Source of the DNA: DATMRF01 sp035566435
GTDB lineage: Bacteria > Verrucomicrobiota > Verrucomicrobiia > Limisphaerales > UBA8199
Assembly (NCBI GenBank): GCA_035566435.1
Contig: DATMRF010000106.1
Coordinates: 62,001 to 126,000 of the forward strand
DNA: 64,000 bases
Reading direction: 5' to 3'
Every line of letters begins with the position of its first letter. Position 1 is the first letter of the stretch. Of this stretch, positions 16,521 to 25,427 are shown in pieces. The translations under genes and the position numbers were made by a program. The notes under the pieces were generated by a model that saw nothing but the letters and a program-made list of their open reading frames with translations, searched no databases and had not been told where the DNA came from.

Positions 16521-18245
16521 TTAATCCCCCTTTTTCTCCCGCCACCGGAACGGACGCAGGTACGCAGCGTCCAGCACGTGCGCAGGCGCAAAGATGATTC
16601 GAACAATCTTGGCGTTCCAAGGATGATAAACAGGCACGGCAGTAGACACCTCTTTCACCTGCACGTAATTCACGCGGGCGCTGAGGAAGTAAGTCGCCAG
16701 ATAAATCAACAACCCGGCGGCGGCGCTCATCACTGCAAGGCCAGTGCGAAATTGCCAGTTTGCCACCCTCTCCGCTTGGCCCAGCAGGTTCTGAAGCATC
16801 TGCTTGTCGAGCAAACGGCCATTCATGACCACAGCATTGATCTGCCTGGTGTTGCCGATGTTTTCCAGCGGATTGGCGTCTAGCAATACCAGGTCCGCAA
16901 GTTTTCCTGTCTCGATGGTCCCCAGCTTGTCGAGCGTGCCAAAGAACTCTGCGGGATTGCGTGTCGCAACCTGTAGTGCCTCCATCGGCGTAAATCCCGC
17001 CTTCACGAATAGTGCAAGTTCATCGTGCAGGCTGAACCCAGGGAAGATGTTCGCTCCCGCCCCTCGCCCGGGACAAACATCCGTACCGGCCAGGAATCCC
17101 ACTCCCGCGCGTCGCATTTTACCTGCAGTTTCAAGCCATTTGTCGAAATTCCTTCTGAACGCAGCGTGATCCTCTAACGTGAGGTCCCTGGTCATGGGGT
17201 TGGACTTCGGATTCCAGGTGCTGTTCCGTATGTGCAGCGGAATATACCTGAGCCGGGGATCGCTTGCGAGATTGGGATCGTCGCCGAAGGCGAGTGCTCG
17301 AACAACCGTGAAGGTGGGACAAACCCAGGTCCCCTTTCGGGCTAAATGGTTAAAAACCCCCTCCGCTTTTTTGTCACTGTAGCTCTCAACCATTCTCGTT
17401 ATCTCCTCCACCAATCTTCTGAACAGCACCGCCGAGCTAAGTTTGCCGCCGACGCTTTGCTGCCGGTCTTGTTGTACCTGCTTCCTGAACTCTTCCCCCC
17501 TCGTCGAGCAGGCCGACATAATCCCGTAATCGTGTTCTATGCTCCTTTGTCCGGCATCCGCCGCTTCAACCGCATCCACAGAAAGCGGTAAGTGCCCGGC
17601 AAGAGGAATGGACTGCTTGCGGGCTTCATCAGCTATAGCGAAGTACGCCTCCCGCGGGATCAAGTCGTACACCTTCACGAAATCAGCGCCGGATTTTTTC
17701 ACAAAATCAACCGCGCTCCGGCCATCGCTCTCACTGGAGACTCTGATCATTGTTTTTGATGGCTTCACACCGCCTTCCAGTATATAGCCAGCCGCCACAA
17801 TCCTCGGACCCAGAAGTTTTCCTTCCCCGATCTCCTGGCGGAGGCGAAAAACCATTTTGGGGTCACCGCTGCCAGGTCCACCCATATCGCGCACCCCGGT
17901 AATTCCATTGGCAACCAACAGCGGCAGGCACACGTTCCGGCCCCAAGTCTGATCAAGAGCGCAATGTACGTGCATATCCCACAAACCCGGAATCAGATAC
18001 TTGCCCGAGCCGTCCACGACCCGAGCATCTTTGGGCAGGCGCACGCTCTGAGTTTTCCCGATCTCGGTAATGCGGTCGCCAGTAACGATCACCGTCATGT
18101 TCGTTTTAGCTGGCCCGCCAGTGGCGTCGATCACCGTGACGCGAATGAAGGCCAATGAGGTTAATGGCAAGTCCTCGCCGTTCCGGCCAGGAAGAGGGCT
18201 GGTAGCCAAAAGAAAAAGCAGTATCAATGACCAGGTTGCTTTCAT
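16521..18245 (-). CDS. Exported amidohydrolase-superfamily protein
   Basis: A 574-aa protein with a signal peptide (SLILLFLLATSPLPG). It is a metal-dependent amidohydrolase of the imidazolonepropionase/prolidase-like group: DMHVHC (H92, H94) is the first metal motif, followed by VKVYD with the potential bridging lysine, IPLAGHLP, RSIEHDYG and FLAGTDVCPG, which give the remaining His and Asp ligands. About 60 extra residues at the C-terminus include a membrane helix (GLAVMSAAAGLLIYLATYFL), an unusual addition that would anchor the enzyme. The substrate is unknown; relatives hydrolyse dipeptides or cyclic amides. Confidence 0.87.
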   Translation of the reverse strand: MKATWSLILLFLLATSPLPGRNGEDLPLTSLAFIRVTVIDATGGPAKTNMTVIVTGDRITEIGKTQSVRLPKDARVVDGSGKYLIPGLWDMHVHCALDQTWGRNVCLPLLVANGITGVRDMGGPGSGDPKMVFRLRQEIGEGKLLGPRIVAAGYILEGGVKPSKTMIRVSSESDGRSAVDFVKKSGADFVKVYDLIPREAYFAIADEARKQSIPLAGHLPLSVDAVEAADAGQRSIEHDYGIMSACSTRGEEFRKQVQQDRQQSVGGKLSSAVLFRRLVEEITRMVESYSDKKAEGVFNHLARKGTWVCPTFTVVRALAFGDDPNLASDPRLRYIPLHIRNSTWNPKSNPMTRDLTLEDHAAFRRNFDKWLETAGKMRRAGVGFLAGTDVCPGRGAGANIFPGFSLHDELALFVKAGFTPMEALQVATRNPAEFFGTLDKLGTIETGKLADLVLLDANPLENIGNTRQINAVVMNGRLLDKQMLQNLLGQAERVANWQFRTGLAVMSAAAGLLIYLATYFLSARVNYVQVKEVSTAVPVYHPWNAKIVRIIFAPAHVLDAAYLRPFRWREKKGD

Positions 18246-18692
18246 TTCTGACCTTTGCGGAGGTGTCGTGAAAACTAACCCGTTCGAAATGGAAGCGCAA
18301 TTCCTGCGTCAAGTGCCGGCGCGGCGTGTTGATCCGATTGGGGTGGCCAGCTTCTGAGTGTCCCTGATGCAGATGGCATCCGCAGCAAATTTGACTTTCC
18401 GCGCCTTCGCAGAAATGGGGTCACGCTAAAGTTTCTCCAGCCGCCACACCGCGCGGGCGGATCGACACCGTAAAAACATTGCTCTGACTCCGCGACCCAT
18501 TCACGGGAAAGCCCCGGCCCCTGCCGCTACCGGGTAACTATGGGTTTCAGAGGGCTGACCGGACTATCGAGGTGCTAAACCTGGATCAACAGCGTATCAA
18601 TGAATCCAGAAAACAACTTGCCAGGGAATGCCGGAATCTGGTCGAAAATGGCAACAAGCAGTACGCAATGCTTGTCTTGTTCCCGGCGGCGT
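18246..18692. other. Intergenic interval with dispersed repeat
   Basis: These 447 nt contain no supportable gene. They hold copy B of the R1 repeat (18413-18487). The remainder, including 18540-18692, shows no motif or open frame I can defend. Confidence 0.6.
18413..18487. repeat. Dispersed repeat family R1, copy B
   Basis: TAAAGTTTCTCCAGCCGCC, then ACACCGCGCGGGCGGATCG, then ACACCGTAAAAACATTG. It aligns along its length with 21168-21245, and its core aligns with 14251-14303, in the same orientation. Confidence 0.8.
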
Positions 18693-19571
18693 TCACGGCG
18701 TGAGCGGGCGGTAGGCGCGGATGCGATAGAACTGATTGGTCGCGTTGTAGTCATAAAAAGCCGCGGTGCTGGTGCCGGGGCTGGCAAACGTCGCGTAGTC
18801 CACCCAACCGGCGGCGGCGGCCAGGTTCGGATTGGTTTGCACGGCGTAAAACCTCGTGGGCTTGCTGTTCCAGGCAAACTGGTCGTAGCCCGGCGCCAGG
18901 ACATTGCGCTGGAACGAAGTGATTTTGAAAACATCCGCCGCGTTGTTCGGGTCGGTGCCGGCGAGATAGTCCTGCGCGATGGTGTTGCCCTTGCCGGTCG
19001 GGTCGGCATTTGCGTCCACATTGGTCGCGCCGAAGTTTTGCAGCAGCCACGCGACGGGCAGGCCATCCGGCGCGAGCGCGCCCTTCTGGATGCTGTCCGT
19101 CTGCACGAGCGCGACGGCGTTGCTCAGGGAAATCCAGCCGCAGTTGGCGCTCCAGACCGAGCCGCTCAATTTGCCGCTGAGCAGGTTGACTTTCGGCTGG
19201 CCGTAGGCCTGCTCGAACGCGATCCAGCCGATGTTCGCGCCCCAGGCATAGCCGGTGAGGTTGCCGAGGCCGTCCTGGTTCACGCCGAAGTCGGTGGCGG
19301 AATTGTTCTGATACTGGATGCCGTTGGCGGGCGTGCCGCTGCCGAGCCTGATCCAGCCGGTGTTGGCGCAATAAAGGTAGCCGGAGCAGACGTATTCGCC
19401 GATGACCGCGCCGTTGTTGGTGTCGCCGCGCCAGTCCAGCCAGCCGAGGTTAGCGGCGTAGGCATAGCGGTTCGTGACGTCAATCGTCGTGGCGGCGTGA
19501 ACCAAGGCCGAAAGCTGAAGGCTGAACGCTGAAACCAGCGCGAGCGCCGCCAGTCGGATTGGTGTTTTCAT
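18693..19571 (-). CDS. Secreted protein with 'GW' repeats and FYR-type C-terminal module
   Basis: A 292-aa protein with a signal peptide (IRLAALALVSAFSLQLSALVHA). Residues 30-160 hold four imperfect repeats built around 'AxxxGWLDWRGD', 'CANTGWIRLG', 'GANIGWIAFE' and 'SANCGWISLS'. A Ca-binding-like linker (DANADPTGKGN) near residue 190 leads into a C-terminal beta module (YAVQTNPNLAAAAGW ... FYRIRAYRP). No enzyme motif was seen. It lies 13 nt after the beta-helix gene on the same strand, so the two are likely co-transcribed and both act at the cell surface. Confidence 0.75.
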   Translation of the reverse strand: MKTPIRLAALALVSAFSLQLSALVHAATTIDVTNRYAYAANLGWLDWRGDTNNGAVIGEYVCSGYLYCANTGWIRLGSGTPANGIQYQNNSATDFGVNQDGLGNLTGYAWGANIGWIAFEQAYGQPKVNLLSGKLSGSVWSANCGWISLSNAVALVQTDSIQKGALAPDGLPVAWLLQNFGATNVDANADPTGKGNTIAQDYLAGTDPNNAADVFKITSFQRNVLAPGYDQFAWNSKPTRFYAVQTNPNLAAAAGWVDYATFASPGTSTAAFYDYNATNQFYRIRAYRPLTP

Positions 19572-19584
19572 AAATCACGTTGAT

Positions 19585-21051
19585 CTAGAATGAGATATTG
19601 GCCCAGGGACTCGTGCTGGCGGCCGCAGTGCCGATGGGGCCGACATCGTTGCCGGCGAGATTGACGTTGTAGTTGGCGGAGGGGGCGCCGGTGCCTGAAT
19701 TGCCGGTGCAACTGTTCCTGGTGATGAGGTTGAAACTGCCGGCGCAATCGATGCCCCGGTTATTGGAGGCGCAATGGTTGCCGTCGATCCGGTTGCCGCC
19801 CGAGCCGGCAACGGAGATGCCGTAGCCCGCTAACGCTCCGACACTGCTTCCGTTGTAGCCGTTGCCGTAACAGCTGTTGCCCTGGACCAGGCTGCCGAAA
19901 ATGACCTGGATGCCATGACTGCGATTGTAGAGTACATCGCATCCGGTAATCACGTTTCCCCCGGCGAGACCACTGGCGAATACAGTATTGATGCCCACGG
20001 CCCCATTCTGAGAGCTGGTGCAGTCCTTGACCAGCGCCGGCCCCGCTACCCGGATCCCGTCGTCGCCGTTTTGCGTCGTGGTGCAGCCGGTAATGCTGGA
20101 TTGCGAGCCCAGTGCAGTGCTCTTGCCTACCTCGATCCCCCGCAACCCGTTGGTACGGGCCACACAGCCGCTAATCTGGCTGCCGTCCTGCGTCAGGACT
20201 CCGTCGCCCAGGTTGAGAAGCGCCTGACAGTCTTTAATCAGGCAGCCCGTCGTGGCCACGATGCCGGTGCCGGCGTTGCCCCGCGCAAGGCAGGCCTGCA
20301 GGATGGCATCAGCACCGGCGCGGATGCCGTCGCTACCGCTGCCAGTAACAACACAGCCATTGGCCGTGCTCCCATCGTTGAGCCGGATGCCGACCGTGGC
20401 ATTGGACCAGGTCACACAGCCGTTGACTAAAGTCCCCGGGCCGGTGCTGATACCTTCGGCACTGTTGGAGGAAGACTGGCAATCCTTGACGATGCCGCCC
20501 TGGATATAAATGCCCGCGTTGCCGTTGCGGATGACGACGCAATCCCGGATGGTGCTTTGCGCCTCGGTATACAGGCCGATCCCGCCGTTGCCGGCGACCG
20601 TCAGGCGCTCGAAAACGAGGTTGCGCGGGTAGGCGACAGTGTAAGCATCCAAGCCGTGCCCGGGCCAACCGTTGACCGAGCCATTGCGCACGGTGATGTT
20701 GGTATAGTTGCCCGTAACGAAAACACCGCTAAGCGCGCCCGTCACGCCCAACAGGGCGAACCCGTTGAGGTCGATGGTCACGTTATTGGCGCTGATGGTG
20801 ATCCCGTGGCTGCCGCTGATTCCGACCCCATTGGTAATAAAGTAATAGGAACCGGGAATGGTGATTGCGTAGGGGAGTGAGGAGATCGGCATGCGCGGCT
20901 CGATTTGGTCGAGGGTTTTCATGCTCGGCCCGGGCGGACCGGGTGGGGTGAGGGCGCCCTGGGCAAGCAGGCGGCCGTGAGGGAGGACTAGCACCACCGC
21001 AACCGGGAGGGCTAACGTAAGACCGCGTGGGAGGAAGAGTTTTGTTTTCAT
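19585..21051 (-). CDS. Secreted right-handed parallel beta-helix protein
   Basis: A 488-aa protein with a signal peptide (GLTLALPVAVVLVLPHGRLLAQG). After a Pro-rich linker, residues 65-470 consist of short repeats typical of NosD/pectate-lyase-like beta-helices, with runs such as 'ITISANNVTIDLNGF', 'GIGLYTEAQSTIRDC' and 'GIRVAGPALVKDC'. Each rung is about 22 residues and carries a conserved Cys in 'xxDC/xxGC'. No polysaccharide-lyase active site is recognisable, so the role (adhesion or sugar binding) is open. It is first in a two-gene unit with the downstream GW-repeat protein. Confidence 0.82.
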   Translation of the reverse strand: MKTKLFLPRGLTLALPVAVVLVLPHGRLLAQGALTPPGPPGPSMKTLDQIEPRMPISSLPYAITIPGSYYFITNGVGISGSHGITISANNVTIDLNGFALLGVTGALSGVFVTGNYTNITVRNGSVNGWPGHGLDAYTVAYPRNLVFERLTVAGNGGIGLYTEAQSTIRDCVVIRNGNAGIYIQGGIVKDCQSSSNSAEGISTGPGTLVNGCVTWSNATVGIRLNDGSTANGCVVTGSGSDGIRAGADAILQACLARGNAGTGIVATTGCLIKDCQALLNLGDGVLTQDGSQISGCVARTNGLRGIEVGKSTALGSQSSITGCTTTQNGDDGIRVAGPALVKDCTSSQNGAVGINTVFASGLAGGNVITGCDVLYNRSHGIQVIFGSLVQGNSCYGNGYNGSSVGALAGYGISVAGSGGNRIDGNHCASNNRGIDCAGSFNLITRNSCTGNSGTGAPSANYNVNLAGNDVGPIGTAAASTSPWANISF

Positions 21052-21167
21052 GAAGCGTTGCTCGATTAGTTAATACAAGCCGATGATCTGGCTGTCGTGC
21101 CTGGGACATTCATAACCTAGCCAGTGGCCGGGGACCTGCAATACCAAAAGCCTTTGAATCGGGGTCA

Positions 21168-21245
21168 TGAATCGGGGCCAGAATAAAGCTTCTCCAGCGG
21201 CCACACCGCCCGGGCGGAGCGACACTGTAAAAACAATGGTCCGAC
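21168..21245. repeat. Dispersed repeat family R1, copy C
   Basis: CCAGAATAAAGCTTCTCC, then AGCGGCCACACCGCCCGG, then GCGGAGCGACACTGTAAAA. CCGCCCGGGCGG inside it is a perfect palindrome. It occupies most of the 293-nt gap between divergent genes, and I see nothing else in that gap. Confidence 0.8.
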
Positions 21246-21344
21246 CAACGCGACGAAAAATGTGAATAAGGCGTTAATAAAAAATAGCATCTTTCGCTCG
21301 TAGGGGCTTCGGCTCCTGTTCAATATTGCCAACCACGATCTGGA

Positions 21345-22007
21345 ATGGCAAATAAGCGAATGGCAACAGAAGAAAAAGTACTTTGTTTTGAACGGAAACT
21401 TCTCGAAGAGCTGGGCGTGTTTCAGGGCCTTAGCCTGCAAGTCGAGAAATACTTGCCCGTTGTGACCTGCCCATCGCAGCTTGTGTACCGGAACCGGAGC
21501 GAGGCTGAACAGGATAAACGCTACAAGCAGCTTATCCCTTACGTCCTTATTATCTGCAACGGCAAGATTTTGCGGTATAAACGTGGCCGCGGCGGTCAGG
21601 AAACACGGTTGCACGGCTTGTATTCGGTCGGCGTCGGAGGGCACATCTCAGACGAAGATCGCGACCTTTTTTCACCTGGCGGCTACCCGGAAGGCATGCG
21701 GCGCGAAATAATGGAGGAAGTGGCGGTTGATGAAGTGAAGGAAGCCGCGGTTGCCGTAATTAATGACGACAGCACGGAGGTGGGACAAGTGCACTTTGGA
21801 GTCGTTCACATAATGCACGTGGCCGACGAAAAAATCGCAGGCCGCCGCAGCGGCATCCTGGGTCCTGAGTTTGTGCCCATTCCTGAAGCTGTGAAAGATC
21901 CGGCTGGCTACGAATCATGGTCGCGCTTTTGCCTGGAAAACCTGGATGTGCTCCTCTCCAGAGCCGCCGCTTCGGGCGTCGTGGCTCCCGAGTCTGTACC
22001 GAACTGA
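21345..22007 (+). CDS. NUDIX-type hydrolase
   Basis: A 220-aa cytosolic protein. A diverged Nudix box is visible: GGHISDEDRDLFSPGG, then EGMRREIMEEVAV, where R-R-E-I-x-E-E-V matches the REUxEExGU core. The N-terminal 65 residues (LLEELGVFQGLSLQVEKYLP) form a domain seen in larger predicted phosphoesterases of this family. It probably hydrolyses a nucleoside-diphosphate-linked substrate, identity unknown. The start could also be the Met at 21360. The next gene, 45 nt on, is MazG-like, so both products may act on nucleotides. The sequence looks less GC-biased than its flanks. Confidence 0.78.
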   Translation: MANKRMATEEKVLCFERKLLEELGVFQGLSLQVEKYLPVVTCPSQLVYRNRSEAEQDKRYKQLIPYVLIICNGKILRYKRGRGGQETRLHGLYSVGVGGHISDEDRDLFSPGGYPEGMRREIMEEVAVDEVKEAAVAVINDDSTEVGQVHFGVVHIMHVADEKIAGRRSGILGPEFVPIPEAVKDPAGYESWSRFCLENLDVLLSRAAASGVVAPESVPN

Positions 22008-22052
22008 TCATCGCAGCAGCGCCGGCAGTTGCAGCCTAGGCGAAGGAAAAGA

Positions 22053-22376
22053 ATGAGGACTTTTAAAGAATACCAAGACGTCGCGGTAAGAGCGCCTCTT
22101 TCTTTGCGCAATAATCGCGACCGGATAAATCTACCTGTCTTGGGATTGCAGCAGGAAGCAGGCAAGCTCGGATCGTTGCTTTCGTCGCCGTTCGCATCAG
22201 GCAAATTAGAGCTGACGCAAGAGCAAAAGAGCGAACTACAAGATCGACTATCAGAGATGCTCTGGTACATGGCTCTTCTCTGTGCCGAAACGGGGATGGC
22301 CATGCATGATGTGGCAGCACACAGCATTGCGCAACTTCAAGCGAGAACGAAGGCGCTCGATCCGGATCGGCGATAA
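22053..22376 (+). CDS. MazG-like all-alpha NTP pyrophosphohydrolase
   Basis: A 107-aa helical protein. MRTFKEYQDVAVRAPLS, then LGLQQEAGKLGSLLSSP and LQDRLSEMLWYMALLCAETGM, follow the MazG-like pattern in which E-x2-E (here QEAGK, degenerate) and E-x-x-D-x... helices coordinate Mg. The usual E-x-x-E and D residues are partly substituted (GKLG for GE(L)xE), so activity is uncertain. I chose ATG at 22053, preceded by GAAGGAAAAG, over 22029. It forms a two-gene unit with the NUDIX gene. Confidence 0.7.
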   Translation: MRTFKEYQDVAVRAPLSLRNNRDRINLPVLGLQQEAGKLGSLLSSPFASGKLELTQEQKSELQDRLSEMLWYMALLCAETGMAMHDVAAHSIAQLQARTKALDPDRR

Positions 22377-22515
22377 GATAGTGACCCCCGCTAGCTCCAA
22401 ACTGGCCGGGCTTCAACCTGCGGAGGTTAGTAACGGTAAGTTTCTCACTTAATGGGCTCGGTGGCTCTATTGCTGTGAGCTTGTCTCCATGGCTTAAAGC
22501 ATTTCGACAAGGGGT

Positions 22516-22530
22516 AGTGGTACAGTTTGA
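22516..22530 (+). repeat. 15-bp inverted repeat, left arm of a 2.9-kb segment
   Basis: AGTGGTACAGTTTGA is an exact reverse complement of 25428-25442. The two arms bound the segment carrying the AAA ATPase, the IS1-like relic and two small genes. No target-site duplication is visible outside the arms. The rest of the 210-nt gap (22377-22586) shows nothing else I can name. Confidence 0.6.
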
Positions 22531-22586
22531 GCCCCAGGCCCGAGCTTCCCGCTTGACTCTGGCCGGAGCAAGCGCAAAGTTGTGCT

Positions 22587-22805
22587 ATGCCTAAACGCTC
22601 AAGCAAAGACATAAATGAGGCGGCATTCCACGTTGTTCAGGAATCAACTGACCAATTGACGCCGCAACCGGCGAAAAATCCTGCGGCTGTCGCCCTTGGT
22701 AAACTTGGGGGGTTGAAGGGTGGAAAAGCCAGAGCGCAAAGCCTAAGTCCCGCTAAACGGAAACAAATCGCTATAAAAGCCGCCCGGAGTCGGTGGAATA
22801 AATAG
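22587..22805 (+). CDS. Small basic protein with GGLKGGKARA motif
   Basis: A 72-aa protein. Its C-terminal half (NPAAVALGKLGGLKGGKARAxxLSPAKRKQIAIKAARSRW in outline) is a widespread small-protein motif found alone or at the end of larger proteins. It is lysine-rich and probably binds nucleic acid, but its role is not established. It overlaps the 3' end of the AAA ATPase gene by 35 nt in convergent orientation. It is the first gene inside the left inverted repeat. Confidence 0.75.
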   Translation: MPKRSSKDINEAAFHVVQESTDQLTPQPAKNPAAVALGKLGGLKGGKARAQSLSPAKRKQIAIKAARSRWNK

Positions 22806-24024
22806 GCTGATCCAATTTTGAATCCAAAAGTTCCGGTTGGATTTTGCCGCTGGAAAGCCCACGCATCAGGACATACGGTTCCATCAAGGGCGTGATGAAA
22901 CGAAAACGATAGCGTTTTCGCCACCCTGTTTTTTGAAGAATCGGGCCGCGTTTCCGCTCGCAAAAATCGTTCAAATGCTGAGAAAATGCCGGAATGTCGT
23001 AAGGTCTGCCCATGATCTGGGTCATAGGCTGGCGAACGTTGGCGGCTCGGAAATATCCTAACTCATCGGTTTCGGCGAGAGCGCAGGCCAACAGAACTTC
23101 TGCATAAAGGTTTCCCCTAGGACTCGTGGTCGCTGCGTTGTAATCGCTCATTACACTGCGTTCGGCCTGAGAAATGGCAATCTTAATCGCCGAGGAAACA
23201 TCCACTTCATTTACTTGCTTCATATCCCTGTCTATCGCCGATTGTGAAGCATGAAGCGCCAGAGAGTGCGTGTAATGAGGAAGTCCATGGGACAGGTTGG
23301 AAATTCGGCGTAAGGCGATGTCGTTAATTGTCATCCCTAGCTGATTTAATCCTTTCGCGACTATATCGCTTAATTCTGCGCTCGACATTCTTGGCATGTG
23401 GATCTGAATCAATGCACGGTCTATTGATCTGTGCTCGTGGATTAGAGTATCCACATCATCCGCGACGCCCACCAGAACGAGCGTTGCATCCACCGCATGA
23501 TCTGAAAGGGTTTTTATCGTGTCGGCAATCTGGGCGGAAACTGCGGGGTTCTTAATCCTGTCCACCTCATCAATTATCAAAATTGCCTTTTTACCAATTG
23601 ACTGTATCGCCAGCCGAATTTCTTCCGGTGATGGAGACTCAGAGATTAAATTCTCCCCAGCCGATGGAATATTGTGCGTAGGCGGTTTGAATCCCATTCC
23701 TACCTCCAAGCCTTCAACGGAGATCTGGGAGAAAATATTGGTCCAAATGGACCTAAAGTTCGCCGCCGTGTCGCAATTCGTGTGGACGATGACAAATTCA
23801 CCCAATTGGGTTAGAAACTCTTTCACGACATTAGCCAGGGAGGTTTTGCCAACCCCGCGCTCACCAAACAGAACCGCATGCTGCCCCCTCTGAGCTATAG
23901 CATTCACCAGCTTTGTAATCTGGGGCGTTCGACCAGCGAACAAAGACCGCTTGTCAATCGGAGTGCTTGGCGTAAATGTGCTACTTATCCTAAACTTCAT
24001 TTCAAGTGTTTCTGAATCTGTCAT
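22771..24024 (-). CDS. AAA+ ATPase of the ORC/Cdc6-like (AAA_16) type
   Basis: A 417-aa ATPase. LFAGRTPQITKLVNAI is the N-terminal lead-in. GERGVGKTS (54-62) is Walker A, ILIIDEVDR (148-156) is Walker B, and TLVLVGVADDV near 180 is sensor 1. A lid and a C-terminal winged-helix-like region (residues 300-390) follow. Similar ATPases serve as DNA-loading switches in mobile elements and as stand-alone NTPases in accessory regions. No nuclease or transposase partner is fused. The gene is clearly AT-richer than its flanks, which fits horizontal transfer. A start at the Met of residue 9 is also possible. Confidence 0.85.
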   Translation of the reverse strand: MTDSETLEMKFRISSTFTPSTPIDKRSLFAGRTPQITKLVNAIAQRGQHAVLFGERGVGKTSLANVVKEFLTQLGEFVIVHTNCDTAANFRSIWTNIFSQISVEGLEVGMGFKPPTHNIPSAGENLISESPSPEEIRLAIQSIGKKAILIIDEVDRIKNPAVSAQIADTIKTLSDHAVDATLVLVGVADDVDTLIHEHRSIDRALIQIHMPRMSSAELSDIVAKGLNQLGMTINDIALRRISNLSHGLPHYTHSLALHASQSAIDRDMKQVNEVDVSSAIKIAISQAERSVMSDYNAATTSPRGNLYAEVLLACALAETDELGYFRAANVRQPMTQIMGRPYDIPAFSQHLNDFCERKRGPILQKTGWRKRYRFRFITPLMEPYVLMRGLSSGKIQPELLDSKLDQPIYSTDSGRLL

Positions 24025-24123
24025 ATATCTTATCTTCTCTTAACATTGGCTGCCTTGCAAGCAGTAAATCGTTATTACTCTTAATATAACTGCGCACGCG
24101 GGGCGCCCGTCCACTGCTGTAAA

Positions 24124-24137
24124 CGTAACACGTTACG
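24124..24137. promoter_or_regulatory. 14-bp palindrome upstream of AAA ATPase gene
   Basis: CGTAAC-AC-GTTACG is a perfect 6-bp inverted repeat in the intergenic region 100 nt upstream of the AAA ATPase start and 68 nt before the transposase ORF. It could be a regulator site for either gene. The role is inferred. Confidence 0.45.
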
Positions 24138-24204
24138 GACTAGATATATACAACAGCTACATTTTACTACTTACAAAGCATGAACGCTCAAGCATTGGGC
24201 TTAT

Positions 24205-25053
24205 ATGAACAAACTGGGTATTGCGGAACAGGTCCGGGTGGTTTCTTGTCTGGTCGAGGGCAATTCTCTTCGTTCCACTGTTCGCATGACGGGCGTTCAC
24301 CGCACTACGATCTTGAACCTGCTGGTGACTCTTGGGAAAGCATGCTCCGAGTACCAGGACAAGGCTCTACGAGGCTTGAAATGCGGGAGGATTCAGTGTG
24401 ACGAAATTTGGTCTTTCATCGGATGCAAAGAAAAGAAAGCGACACGCGAGCGGAAGCAAGAGGGGTGGGGCGATGCCTAGACATGGACTTTAATGGACCC
24501 CCAAACGAAGCTCGTACCGTGCTGACTGGTTGGCCAGCGAGACGCTGCAACCGCATACCATTTCGTTCACGATCTCAAATCGCGATTAGCGGATCGGGTA
24601 CAGCTCACGACAGACGGCCTTAAACTTTACCTCGATCCCGTTGAAGATGCCTTCGGGGCCGATGTGGATTATGCGCAACTAGTGAAGATTTACGGCAATC
24701 CTCCCGCGCAGGTCATGGCGCTTGAGGCCAATCCAAGCGAAGTCCGATATTCGCCTCCGGTTTGCATGGGAACCCGCAAAGGCGTGATCAGCGGAGATCC
24801 TGAATATGCCCACATTTCGACCAGCTTCGTGGAGCGGCAGAACCTCACAATGCGCATGTCGATGCGCCGATTTACACGGCTGACCAACGGCTTTCCAAAG
24901 AAGTTGGAAAATCACGAAGCCGCAGTGGCCCGCCACTACATGTATTACAATTTCGCCCGGATTCACCAGACCTTGCGCTGTACCCCGGCAATGGAGGCGG
25001 GAATCTCAGATCGCGTTTGGAGTTTGGAAGAAATCATCAGATTGCTAAAGTAG
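24205..25053 (+). pseudogene. IS1-type transposase with two in-frame nonsense codons
   Basis: One continuous 282-codon frame encodes an IS1-family-like transposase: MNKLGIAEQVRVVSCLVEG and TTILNLLVTLG (N-terminal HTH), CDEIWSFIGCK with the first catalytic Asp, TTDGLKLYL with the second, and SFVERQNLTMRMSMRR with the Glu. The frame is interrupted by TAG at 24478-24480 and TGA at 24523-24525. Family pattern (GWGDxWTWT and PxWLVG) indicates both replace Trp (TGG), each by a single G-to-A change. The rest is intact, so inactivation looks recent. I could not identify terminal inverted repeats immediately beside it. Confidence 0.85.
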
Positions 25054-25140
25054 CCGCGTGATCTTGCGCTCAAATATAGGCGAGACCTCGAAAAATCGCA
25101 TTACGTGGTTAAGAGTCAGCCGGAACGCGGACACGACCGG

Positions 25141-25425
25141 ATGCAGTACGATTACCAAGTATATCCAAAGAAAGCAGGCAGGCTGAACCGAGCATCTAAT
25201 GGTCAGTTTCGGATAATTGCAGTTGGCGACCAAACAAAGGAGGCCGATTTTTGGACTGTCCCATTCGAAGCTGTTTCACACCTTCTACTAAGGGAACATC
25301 TCACCCATGACCGACGTTGGAGGTTCCATATTGAACAAGGTCAATTTGTTCTTTATCCTGGTGGAGACCCAATAATGGGACCTGATGTCAAACAGTTCTA
25401 TGGGATACTTCCCGGCGCTCCTTAA
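25141..25425 (+). CDS. Hypothetical protein in accessory island
   Basis: A 94-aa protein from the ATG at 25141 (a GTG at 25105 would add 12 residues). The sequence (MQYDYQVYPKKAGRLNRASN, later FWTVPFEAVSHLLLREHLTH) has no membrane helix and no family I recognise. Aromatic and basic residues are frequent. It ends 2 nt before the right inverted-repeat arm of the 2.9-kb segment, so it may be cargo of that segment. Confidence 0.5.
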   Translation: MQYDYQVYPKKAGRLNRASNGQFRIIAVGDQTKEADFWTVPFEAVSHLLLREHLTHDRRWRFHIEQGQFVLYPGGDPIMGPDVKQFYGILPGAP

Positions 25426-25427
25426 CT

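Noticed and set aside
18600..19532. 310-codon plus-strand ORF opposite the GW-repeat protein
   Set aside because: Shadow frame: the minus-strand frame has a signal peptide and repeats.
21165..21644. Minus-strand 159-codon ORF overlapping the NUDIX gene
   Set aside because: It crosses a dispersed repeat and lacks any domain; the Nudix box on the plus strand is convincing.
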